In this document: positions 1-6,114 of the stretch, piece after piece | How the letters are laid out: every line of letters starts with the position of its first letter | Numbering within the stretch: position 1 is the stretch's first letter | Assembly (NCBI GenBank): GCA_024653865.1 | Contig: JANLHD010000018.1 | Span: 1-7,941, forward strand | Length of the DNA: 7,941 nt | Direction: 5' to 3' | From: an archaeon | GTDB taxonomy: Archaea > Iainarchaeota > Iainarchaeia > Iainarchaeales > Iainarchaeaceae | The notes under the pieces: generated by a model | The model's database searches: none | What the model saw: the letters and a program-made list of their open reading frames with translations, nothing else | What the model was told of the DNA's origin: nothing | Program-made: the position numbers and the translations under genes

Positions 1-375
1 GGATTCGAATGAGCCTTGGGGGATTGTGCCGCTTGTGAGAAGTTTGCTTGCCGTTGCCGCTGGGTCGTATTCGAAGAGTTCCCATTCGAGCGGTGCGCTT
101 GACGAGTAGCCGTTTTGCCACAGCGCCATTTCCCCCTGCAGTTGCAGGCCTTGGGGAAATAGGCTCGTGTACCATGTTCCGATTAAGCCATCCGAATTCG
201 GCGAGAATATTGTTTCGGAAGAGGATATGCTTGGGGGCGTGCTGGTTATGAAGTTTGCCTTTTGGCCGTCTATGAAGCTCGTGAAGTCGTTTCCTCGCAG
301 CCAATAGGCGTTCCCTGCCGCGAGTGCGGGGACTGCGATTAGGAGCAACAAGAGTGCGGTTAGTGTTTTTTTCAT
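1..375 (-). CDS. secreted protein with N-terminal signal peptide, partial (runs off left edge)
   Basis: My reading of the minus strand gives an uninterrupted frame of 125 codons from an ATG at 375 to the window edge, so the C-terminus is missing. It starts MKKTLTALLLLLIAVPALAAG, a lysine-led hydrophobic Sec signal peptide with a probable cleavage after ALA or LAA. The mature part begins near YWLRG and is rich in Ser, Thr and aromatic residues with no cysteine so far. The ATG overlaps the stop of the upstream 971-residue gene as ATGA, and an AAAGGGG purine run just before it can serve as ribosome binding site, so translation is likely coupled. Motifs LRG, a Trp-Tyr-Thr near residue 69 and ELFEYDP near residue 103 match the order of LRG, WFT and TVYDHNP in the upstream protein, which suggests paralogous N-terminal domains. 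Exact function is unknown; a surface or secreted protein is the safe call. Confidence 0.8.
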   Translation of the reverse strand, partial: MKKTLTALLLLLIAVPALAAGNAYWLRGNDFTSFIDGQKANFITSTPPSISSSETIFSPNSDGLIGTWYTSLFPQGLQLQGEMALWQNGYSSSAPLEWELFEYDPAATASKLLTSGTIPQGSFES

Positions 376-3287
376 TTTTTCCCCTTTGCTTGTGCCGCCA
401 TTATGTTTTGCCTTATTTCCTGGAGTTCTGCCTCGTATTTTTCCATTGCACGGTCGTATGATTTCTTGTCAAGCGTTCCCTCGACGAAGTAGTCGGTTTG
501 CACACTTTTTATGGTCTGCAAAATTGTCCTTTCCCTTTTTTTGAGGCTCGCGAGGCCCATTTTTTTCCTGACCATTGAAAACCCTGCAATGAGAACAACC
601 AGGAGAATTATTGCCGCGATGGCTATTTGGGCGCCGTATTTGTTCAGGTAGAAAAGATAGGATGTGCCGGAAACCTCGAAGTCTATTTGCCTGTCGGCCT
701 TGTTGCCAAAGCCGTCGTCGATGTCGATTGTGAGCGTGTTTTTTCCCTCGTCCTCCATTTCGACAAAGTATGTGCCCTCATATAGCCCTTTGTCGATGCC
801 GCGCAGTTCCACCGCCTTGTTGTTCACCTTCACAAACACCGATTCGCGTATCATTGGTTCGCCGCCGGTGTATGTCGCCCTTATGCGGATTTGCAAAAAT
901 TCCCCGGCAAGGAATGTGTCACTACTTGGCTCTATTATTTCAACGCCCACGTTTGTGTCGATGACACTGAATTTTGTTGTTGCGCTGCCCCTTCTTATAC
1001 CTTCGGATGCATCGATGGTTATTTGCATTTCGCCGGAAGGGATGCGCTGCGGCACCAAAAATTCCCCTATATAGTTCCCATCATCTGTTTGTGAGAGAAT
1101 GAATTTGCCGTGGGCTGTTGTGCCTAAAACCTGCGCGCCCGTGACCGGATTGTTCGAGATATCCTTTACCAGTGCACTTATTTTTGCGCTTGTGCCTTTG
1201 GAGTAGGATTCTTCGAGTGCAAATGCCTTTACCAGCAAAAAATTCGTGGCATCGGGGCTTAGCACGGGGAAATCTTTTTGTATGAATCCCTTGTTGCCGT
1301 TTGCGTCCATTGCGCTAAGAGTGAGGATGTAGTTGCCGTCCTCGTCTATTAGGGTTGTGCGGTAGCCTGCGGTGAATTCGCCGTTCACCGGGCTCGCCGT
1401 GCCACCGAAGACGTTTATTCCGTCCCTTGAAAAATTGAAGTCCACGGGGACATTAATTGGCGTGTTCTTTTGCCTGATGGTTCCAAGAGCTTGGATGTTG
1501 TCTCCGAGTATGAAAACGTCCTTGTTGAAAGAAAATGTGAATGAGAGTTTCGGGGCCAGGTTTAAGAGCGCAATTTTTTCTTCGATCACGCCGCCTATTT
1601 CTGCGGTGAACTTCACAGGGTATAAACCTGCTTTTGTGCCGGGCGCTATTATTAATTCATTTGCGTAAACATTGTCGTTTCTTGTTCCGTCGTTGTGCCT
1701 GCCGTCATTGTGAATGGGAATTGCGCCAAAGAACCCTTCGGCCCTGACTGTCGCATTTGGCACTTCTCTGCCGTCAACTTGCACCTTTGCAATTGCCCTG
1801 ACGTTTTCGCCCCAGTAATAGTGGCTGTCGGAGAAATTTGCGTCGATTGTTATCTGCTGCGGCCTGCAATCGGATTCGCATGTGAAGAAATCCTCGCCCT
1901 GTTCGCACCTCTCGTTGCCGCACACGCCAAGTTTTATGGTTTGCCTGCAGGAGTTGCCGATGCACGCGTATTCATAGAATTCCCCTATGCTTGTGCCACA
2001 CGAGCCGCAGTCCGCGGGGGCGGAGCACTCTGATTCGCCGGAGTCGCAAACGCCGTTGCCGATTGTTGCCAGGTTGACGCATGTTGCGGTGCATCTTCCC
2101 GCGCCCGCGCATATGTCCGTTGTTGCAAAGTCATTGTCGCTGCACTCGGAGTTCGAGGAGCACGCGGGGTTGCACGAGACGTTGTTGCATGCCGCCTCGC
2201 ACGTGCCCGGGTTCACGCAGGTGTCGTTTGTCACGGGGTTAGAGTCATCGCACGCGTCATTGTTCGAGCATGATAGCGGGCATTGTGTGTTTGAGCAGTA
2301 TGCATTGCATGTGCCCGCATTCTCGCATTTGTCGGTCGTGAGTTGGGAACCGTCATTGCATTGTGAATCCGAGGAGCATGCCGCCTCGCAATCGAGAATT
2401 TCTATGCCGGAGACAGTGTTTGGTTGCGGCTCAATTTCATCCTCCGGCAAATTGTAGGCGCACGAGGAGTTGCACGTGCCAGCGTTCTCGCATGTCCCTT
2501 CCTGGCCGCAATCCGAGTCGCTTGTGCATGCAACCGGGCAGTTTTCTTCGGAAATATTCTGGCACGAGGCATTGCATGACCCGGGGCTTGCGCAAGTATC
2601 GATGGTGGATGAATCCGAGTCATTGCAGGAGGAGTTGGCGGAGCAACCAGGAGTGCATGTGCCCGAAGTGTTCACTGTCAGTACCCCAAGGCGTTCCACG
2701 CCGCTGTATGTGTAGGTTGAGCCATTCGAGGATTCGTAAACTTCGGTTTCAGATGACCCTGCATCGAATATCGCCCTGATGGTTGAGCCCGGGGTTGCAT
2801 TGTAGTCTATTGCCAGTTTTGCCCTGTGGCCTTCGAGAAAGGTGTAGCTTTGGATGTTTGCGTACGTCTCGCTTGGGGCAAGCGAGGCCGGAATTGGGTA
2901 CCAGGCCGATTGTGCAACCAATGCGAGGGCTCCATTTGAGGGGTTGTGGTCATAAACCGTCCACCTGTATTTTCCAGCGCCGTTGCTAATGCCAATGCTT
3001 GAGAGGTAAAGAAATGCCGGGCCGCTAATGGTGAAGTCCCCCGCGGCTTCCCCCGTGAACCAGGATGAGAGTTCCGCAACCTCTGATTGCGCCGGCTGCA
3101 CCACGGTGGTTTTAATTGACGCTTCGTTGGGAGTGCCGCCGAGCGCGTAATAGGTTACTCCGCCGACATTTTGGGTTTCACTTATTCCTCGCAGGAATAA
3201 TTGTTCGTTCGCGGCGAGCATTGCCGGCAGGAGCAAAATTGCGGCGAACAAAAAAATGAATTTTTTATTTAGCCCATCCAAAAGCAA
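372..3287 (-). CDS. large cell-surface protein: Cys-rich repeats, Ig-like domains, C-terminal membrane anchor
   Basis: A 971-residue predicted type I membrane protein; function not recognised. In order: signal peptide about 1-26 (NKKFIFLFAAILLLPAMLA); beta-rich N-terminal domain about 27-208; five six-cysteine repeats 211-403; two Cys/Gly-Glu motifs ending in DC (411-427 and 456-474); beta-sandwich, Ig-like segments about 478-872, the first with an Asp/Asn-rich stretch (526-541, HNDG twice, then NDNVY) of the kind seen in choice-of-anchor style domains; a transmembrane helix about 884-905; then a basic, helical cytoplasmic tail of about 65 residues. I count about a dozen N-x-S/T sequons, mostly before residue 620, as expected for an archaeal glycoprotein. 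The start is uncertain: TTG at 3287 directly follows an in-frame TGA, and a TTG at 3281 with GGTTGA upstream is equally possible. Its stop overlaps the next gene. Adhesion or envelope structure is likely, but inferred. Confidence 0.85.
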   Translation of the reverse strand: MLLDGLNKKFIFLFAAILLLPAMLAANEQLFLRGISETQNVGGVTYYALGGTPNEASIKTTVVQPAQSEVAELSSWFTGEAAGDFTISGPAFLYLSSIGISNGAGKYRWTVYDHNPSNGALALVAQSAWYPIPASLAPSETYANIQSYTFLEGHRAKLAIDYNATPGSTIRAIFDAGSSETEVYESSNGSTYTYSGVERLGVLTVNTSGTCTPGCSANSSCNDSDSSTIDTCASPGSCNASCQNISEENCPVACTSDSDCGQEGTCENAGTCNSSCAYNLPEDEIEPQPNTVSGIEILDCEAACSSDSQCNDGSQLTTDKCENAGTCNAYCSNTQCPLSCSNNDACDDSNPVTNDTCVNPGTCEAACNNVSCNPACSSNSECSDNDFATTDICAGAGRCTATCVNLATIGNGVCDSGESECSAPADCGSCGTSIGEFYEYACIGNSCRQTIKLGVCGNERCEQGEDFFTCESDCRPQQITIDANFSDSHYYWGENVRAIAKVQVDGREVPNATVRAEGFFGAIPIHNDGRHNDGTRNDNVYANELIIAPGTKAGLYPVKFTAEIGGVIEEKIALLNLAPKLSFTFSFNKDVFILGDNIQALGTIRQKNTPINVPVDFNFSRDGINVFGGTASPVNGEFTAGYRTTLIDEDGNYILTLSAMDANGNKGFIQKDFPVLSPDATNFLLVKAFALEESYSKGTSAKISALVKDISNNPVTGAQVLGTTAHGKFILSQTDDGNYIGEFLVPQRIPSGEMQITIDASEGIRRGSATTKFSVIDTNVGVEIIEPSSDTFLAGEFLQIRIRATYTGGEPMIRESVFVKVNNKAVELRGIDKGLYEGTYFVEMEDEGKNTLTIDIDDGFGNKADRQIDFEVSGTSYLFYLNKYGAQIAIAAIILLVVLIAGFSMVRKKMGLASLKKRERTILQTIKSVQTDYFVEGTLDKKSYDRAMEKYEAELQEIRQNIMAAQAKGKK
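1866..2057 (-). repeat. two C-xxGE-...-DC motifs following the Cys repeats
   Basis: Residues 411-427 (NGVCDSGESECSAPADC) and 456-474 (CGNERCEQGEDFFTCESDC) are two diverged copies of a short Cys/Gly-Glu motif ending in Asp-Cys. Motifs of this form recur in archaeal and bacterial secreted proteins. They separate the six-Cys repeats from the Ig-like part and probably act as small disulfide-stabilised spacers. Confidence 0.7.
2079..2657 (-). repeat. five tandem six-cysteine protein repeats inside the surface protein
   Basis: Residues 211-403 hold five units with spacing C-x3-C-x5-C-x10-C-x5-C-x3-C, starting at Cys 211, 250, 300, 336 and 372. Typical content is an S-S-N/D-S run between the second and third Cys, Asp/Asn/Thr after the third, and AGTC or PGTC before the last pair. 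Unit 2 has x5 instead of x10 in the third gap, a clean loop deletion. Units 2 and 3 are separated by an acidic, proline-containing linker (about 277-299). The even cysteine number and extracellular position suggest three disulfides per unit; acidic loops could bind calcium, which is inference. Confidence 0.9.
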
Positions 3288-3420
3288 TCAACCCAAAAAA
3301 CCCTTTTTTTGTTTTTTCTGGTCGCCCCAAAAAAAGGGCAATCAAAAAAATCCCTAAGTATAGTATTTTTTCAGTTTATATAAATAGGGTTTTGGGTTTT
3401 TTGGGGGCAAAATAATTTTT
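3288..3420. other. low-complexity intergenic region between mutase and surface-protein genes
   Basis: This 133-base gap is built of C/G triplets and A/T runs. On the minus strand there are T tracts at 3350-3344 (T7), 3335-3329 (T7) and 3300-3295 (T6), any of which may terminate archaeal transcription from the mutase gene. A short GCCC/GGGC stem (3324-3327 with 3336-3339) encloses the second T tract. A 12-base perfect inverted repeat, CCCAAAAAACCC at 3292-3303 and its complement at 3394-3405, flanks the TATA box. Confidence 0.6.
3375..3386 (-). promoter_or_regulatory. TATA-like box upstream of the surface-protein operon
   Basis: The minus strand reads TATTTATATAAA here, a good archaeal TATA element. 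Transcription would start near 3355-3360, giving a leader of about 70 bases before the TTG start at 3287. The core is nearly palindromic, so orientation rests on the position of the downstream minus-strand gene. Confidence 0.55.
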
Positions 3421-4788
3421 TTATTCGGAAATGAGCGACCTTACTTCCGGCAGTATTTTTTCCTCGAGTTTTTTTAGGCCCTGCGCATTTTTTGCCTCGA
3501 AACGCAGGATGAGTTTTGGCTGTGTGTTGCTTTGCCGGACAAGCGCCCACCCATCCTGCCGGGGAAAAATAATCCGAATGCCGTCAATTGTAATGGAGTT
3601 TGGGAAAAGTTTTTTGTATTTTTTTGATATTTTTGCCACGACGCCGGCTTTTTTGTTGTCAGGGCAATCAATGCGAATCTCGGGGGATGAATGGTAGGAT
3701 GGAATCGCGTCAACGAGTTCGCTGAGTTTTTTTTGCGAGTTCGCGGCGATTTCAATTATTTTTGCCGCGGCAAGGAGTGCGTCATCGAAGCCGTACCATT
3801 TTTCCGTGAAAAACATGTGCCCGGACATTTCCCCTGCAATGAGGGCGTTTTCTTCCTTCATTTTTGCCTTGATGAGCGAGTGCCCGGTTTTCCACATTAT
3901 TGGTTTTCCCCCGTGTTTCTCAACCCACTCCGGCAGCGCCTGTGAGCACTTGACCTCGAAAATCACTTTTCCGCCGGGGTTTCTTTTGAGCGCGTCCTGC
4001 GCAAGGATTGCAAGGAGCCGATCTCCGTATATCAATCTTCCTTTGTCGTCAACTACCCCAACGCGGTCGGAGTCGCCGTCGAATGCGACTCCCAGGTCGG
4101 CTTTTTCCGATAGCACAGTTTTTTGCAAATCCTTAACGTTCTTCTCATCCACGGGGTCTGGCATGTGGTTTGGAAAACTCGGGTCCTTTTCGCAGAATAG
4201 GCAGATTGGTTCGAGCCCGATTTTTTTGAGAAGGCGCGGGGCGAGGTCGGATGCCATCGCGTTTCCCGCATCAATTACGACCTTGAGTTTTTTTTGGGGG
4301 GAGGTAAAGTGCACCAATGAGGCGATTTCGTTTAGGTATTGTTCCTCGAGGTCCTTGCTTTGCATCGCGCCTTTGCCTTTTGCGAATTCCCCTTTTTCTG
4401 CAACCTTTCTTATTTGCTGGATTGCTTCGCCGTAAATTGCGCTCTTGCCGACCAAAACCTTGAAGCCGTTGAATTCTGGCGGGTTGTGCGAGGCGGTCAC
4501 CGAAATCCCGCCTTCGCATTCAAGTTTGCTCACGGCGTAATAGAGCAGGGGCGTGGAAACCTCGCCGATAAAAGTAATGTTAATTCCGGTTGAAAGTATG
4601 CCATCCATTAGTGCTTTCAGGATTCTGGGGCCGCTCACGCGGTTATCCCTTCCCACAATTACGCGCGAACCCCCATTGTTATGTATAATCGTCCCGTATG
4701 CTTTTCCTATTAGCTGCGCGTCCGAGGAAGGAATGTCAGAGTCGGCAATTCCTCTGATGTCGTATTCGCGGAAGATTTCAGGGTTCAT
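3421..4788 (-). CDS. phosphomannomutase/phosphoglucomutase
   Basis: Alpha-D-phosphohexomutase of 455 residues that interconverts hexose 6-phosphate and hexose 1-phosphate, supplying mannose-1-P or glucose-1-P for nucleotide sugars. Numbered from the chosen ATG, all four family signatures are present: catalytic serine loop TASHNP (98-103, Ser100 phosphorylated), metal loop DGDSDR (237-242), sugar-specificity loop GEMSGH (319-324), and phosphate-binding loop RQSNTQP (418-424). The start MNPEIFREYDIRG matches the usual AlgC-like N-terminus; length agrees with dual-specificity PMM/PGM (about 460). The frame is open back to a GTG at 4830, but that extension is unlike the family and a TATA-like box lies within it. 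The third residue of the metal loop pair is Ser where AlgC has Gly. Substrate preference between mannose and glucose cannot be fixed from sequence. The gene precedes the surface-protein operon and diverges from coaE. Confidence 0.95.
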   Translation of the reverse strand: MNPEIFREYDIRGIADSDIPSSDAQLIGKAYGTIIHNNGGSRVIVGRDNRVSGPRILKALMDGILSTGINITFIGEVSTPLLYYAVSKLECEGGISVTASHNPPEFNGFKVLVGKSAIYGEAIQQIRKVAEKGEFAKGKGAMQSKDLEEQYLNEIASLVHFTSPQKKLKVVIDAGNAMASDLAPRLLKKIGLEPICLFCEKDPSFPNHMPDPVDEKNVKDLQKTVLSEKADLGVAFDGDSDRVGVVDDKGRLIYGDRLLAILAQDALKRNPGGKVIFEVKCSQALPEWVEKHGGKPIMWKTGHSLIKAKMKEENALIAGEMSGHMFFTEKWYGFDDALLAAAKIIEIAANSQKKLSELVDAIPSYHSSPEIRIDCPDNKKAGVVAKISKKYKKLFPNSITIDGIRIIFPRQDGWALVRQSNTQPKLILRFEAKNAQGLKKLEEKILPEVRSLISE

Positions 4789-4810
4789 AAAATACTTTGT
4801 TGCAAGAAAA

Positions 4811-4820
4811 CAAATTAAAG
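4811..4820 (-). promoter_or_regulatory. TATA-like box for the phosphohexomutase
   Basis: The minus strand reads CTTTAATTTG, centred about 27 bases before the ATG at 4788. That is the spacing expected for a leaderless archaeal transcript starting at the A of the ATG. No Shine-Dalgarno sequence precedes this ATG, consistent with leaderless translation and with the shorter start. Confidence 0.45.
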
Positions 4821-4855
4821 CCCGACGCACGCGAATGTTTTTTTTGCGACAGTTA

Positions 4856-4875
4856 TCCTTATTACACTTTTATGC
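4856..4875 (+). promoter_or_regulatory. probable A/T-rich promoter of coaE-coaD
   Basis: The segment TTATCCTTATTACACTTTTA lies 14-33 bases before the coaE ATG. CTTATTAC is at the right distance for a leaderless start at 4889, but matches the TATA consensus weakly. No ribosome binding site precedes coaE, which favours leaderless translation. Confidence 0.3.
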
Positions 4876-4888
4876 GTTAATTAGCATT

Positions 4889-5473
4889 ATGCTGGTTGGG
4901 GTTACGGGCAATATTGGGGCGGGAAAGAGCGCGCTCATGCATGCCTTTGAGAGGCTTGGGCATAAGGGATATTATGCGGATGAAATGGTTAATGATATTT
5001 ATAAGGACCCAAAGGTGCAGGAAAAAATCGGCAAAGACATCGGGGGAACAATTGTTTTGGGTGGCTATGTGGACAAGGCATTGCTCTCAATCATTGTTTT
5101 CAACCACCCGGATAAGCTGAAAAAACTGAACGCGATTGTGCATCCTTTGGTGCGCGGGAAAATTCTTGAGATTGACCATCGCGAAAAAATGGTTTTTGTG
5201 GAGGTTGCATTGCTGTTCGAGGCGAATATGCAGGGGCTTTTTGACAGGGTTATTCTTGTGAAGGCGTCTTGGGAAACCAGAAAATCGCGGGCGGAGAAGA
5301 GGGGTTTTGATGAATCATTCTTCAAAAGGGTTGATGCGACGCAACAGACGCAGGAATCCAAGGCAAAAAATGCGGATTTTGTTGCGGACAATGATGGGGA
5401 CATTTCAAGGCTAACGGATTTTGCGAAGAGTTTTGTTGAGCAATTCGGAAAGGAAGCAAAAGGGGGGATGTGA
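4889..5473 (+). CDS. coaE: dephospho-CoA kinase, bacterial type
   Basis: A 194-residue P-loop kinase that phosphorylates the 3'-hydroxyl of dephospho-CoA with ATP, the final step of coenzyme A synthesis, in the cytoplasm. Visible signatures are the Walker A motif GNIGAGKS (7-14), the acidic YADEMV segment (29-34) where the family usually has DAD, the HPLV motif (85-88), the core strand VEVALLFEA (104-112), and the R-x6-Q-like lid region around 147-157 (RVDATQQTQES) followed by ADFVADNDG (162-170), equivalent to the bacterial DVIDNNG segment. Length fits CoaE (about 200). The frame is open upstream to 4553, but that part is antisense to the mutase gene; the ATG at 4889 begins directly with the family's MxxGxTG N-terminus. 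Its TGA overlaps the coaD start. Most archaea use a different, GTP-dependent enzyme for this step. Confidence 0.92.
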   Translation: MLVGVTGNIGAGKSALMHAFERLGHKGYYADEMVNDIYKDPKVQEKIGKDIGGTIVLGGYVDKALLSIIVFNHPDKLKKLNAIVHPLVRGKILEIDHREKMVFVEVALLFEANMQGLFDRVILVKASWETRKSRAEKRGFDESFFKRVDATQQTQESKAKNADFVADNDGDISRLTDFAKSFVEQFGKEAKGGM

Positions 5474-5949
5474 TGAAAGCTGTGTATCCTGGGACTTTTG
5501 ACCCTTTGACCAAGGGGCATCTTGACGTCATCAAAAGGGCGGTTCGCCTCTTTGGCTTTGTTGTTGTCGCGGTTGCAAAGAATCCGGCGAAAAAGCCGCT
5601 TTTTAGTTCAAAGCAGAGGGCGCAAATGGTGAAGAATGCCGTTGAGGGCATTTCGGGGGTAGAGGTCGTGGAATTTTCTTCTCTTTTGGTTGAGTTTGCA
5701 AAGGGCGCGGGGGCAAAGGTCATAATCAGGGGACTGCGCGAGACGAGCGATTTTTCGCACGAGTTCCAGCACGCGATTGTGAACCGCGAGCTCGATTCTT
5801 CGATCGAAACCGTTTTTGTCATGACAAGCCCCGAGTATTTTTATGTGACCTCGAGCATTGTGAAGGAAATCGCAGCGTACGGCGGGGATTACTCGAAGCT
5901 TGTTCCGGCGCCGGTTGCCCTGATGCTTGCAAAAAAATTCCGAAAGTGA
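5473..5949 (+). CDS. coaD: pantetheine-phosphate adenylyltransferase, bacterial type
   Basis: A 158-residue nucleotidyltransferase that adds AMP from ATP to 4'-phosphopantetheine, giving dephospho-CoA, the substrate of CoaE. It opens with YPGTFDPLTKGH (5-16), containing the T/H-x-G-H catalytic signature, followed by AKNPAKKPLFS (35-45) with the substrate lysine region, IIRGLR (84-89), SDFSHEFQ (92-99), NRELD (104-108), SPEY (119-122) and the TSSIVKE motif (126-132). These match E. coli CoaD along the whole length, and size is typical (about 160). The start is ATG at 5473; a GTG at 5470 would add one residue. The coaE stop and coaD start share a base (TGATG), and a GGGGGG run at 5462-5467 can act as ribosome binding site, so the pair is translationally coupled. 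The archaeal/eukaryotic PPAT family lacks this exact motif set. Confidence 0.96.
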   Translation: MKAVYPGTFDPLTKGHLDVIKRAVRLFGFVVVAVAKNPAKKPLFSSKQRAQMVKNAVEGISGVEVVEFSSLLVEFAKGAGAKVIIRGLRETSDFSHEFQHAIVNRELDSSIETVFVMTSPEYFYVTSSIVKEIAAYGGDYSKLVPAPVALMLAKKFRK

Positions 5950-5977
5950 ATTCTGAAGCGGTTCTTGACCAATTAGC

Positions 5978-5985
5978 TTTAAATA
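5978..5985 (+). promoter_or_regulatory. strong TATA box upstream of the pilin gene
   Basis: TTTAAATA within AGCTTTAAATAGG is the best TATA match in the window. The predicted transcription start is about 6004-6009, giving the pilin mRNA a leader of about 60 bases and making the pilin separate from coaE-coaD. Confidence 0.65.
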
Positions 5986-6003
5986 GGAGAACTCTGTATT
6001 ATA

Positions 6004-6114
6004 ATGAAATTTCCAGCCCCATTTGGCGGGAAAAAACCTAAAAATAAAGGAGGAGTGAGGACAACATGTTTTCTAGGAAACAAAAAGGACAGTCAGCGCT
6101 TGAGTACCTCATGA
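6004..6114 (+). other. possible leaderless upstream small ORF overlapping the pilin start
   Basis: A 36-codon frame begins with ATG at 6004, about 26 bases after the first T of the TATA box, so it could be a leaderless ORF. It would encode MKFPAPFGGKKPKNKGG and then run out of frame into the pilin signal-peptide region, ending at TGA 6112-6114. It is too short for sequence alone to show coding. The alternative is a structured leader: TTTCC-A-GCC (6010-6018) can pair with GGC-G-GGAAA (6025-6033). Confidence 0.2.
6048..6060 (+). promoter_or_regulatory. Shine-Dalgarno sequence of the pilin gene
   Basis: AGGAGGAGTGAGG lies 5 bases before the ATG at 6066. It offers two overlapping anti-SD matches, AGGAGG and GTGAGG, the stronger one 12 bases out and the nearer one 5 bases out. 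It is the most complete ribosome binding site in the window and suits an abundant structural protein. Confidence 0.75.

Noticed and set aside
48..251. 67-codon plus-strand frame at the left edge
   Set aside because: The minus-strand frame here has a signal peptide, an ATGA overlap with the gene before it and stays open to the edge.
1987..2457. Long plus-strand open frame opposite the Cys repeats
   Set aside because: It is antisense to the repeats, whose recurrent Cys, Asn and Ser codons keep the opposite strand free of stops. The His/Ser-rich product looks like a shadow, and the minus-strand frame explains the region fully.
2079..2657. CRISPR-like or tandem DNA repeat
   Set aside because: The periodicity is at the protein level; the DNA copies are diverged, unequal in length and in frame.
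3806..4435. 209-codon plus-strand frame opposite the phosphohexomutase
   Set aside because: The minus strand carries all four signatures of a well-known enzyme through the same bases; no promoter or ribosome binding site supports the plus frame.
4789..4830. 14-codon N-terminal extension of the phosphohexomutase from GTG
   Set aside because: The family N-terminus starts at the ATG at 4788, and the extension contains the probable TATA box.
4553..4888. Upstream extension of the coaE frame by 112 codons
   Set aside because: It lies antisense to the mutase gene and does not resemble a domain; CoaE begins exactly at the ATG at 4889.
5065..5822. Minus-strand frames opposite coaE and coaD
   Set aside because: Shadows of two clearly recognised enzymes.
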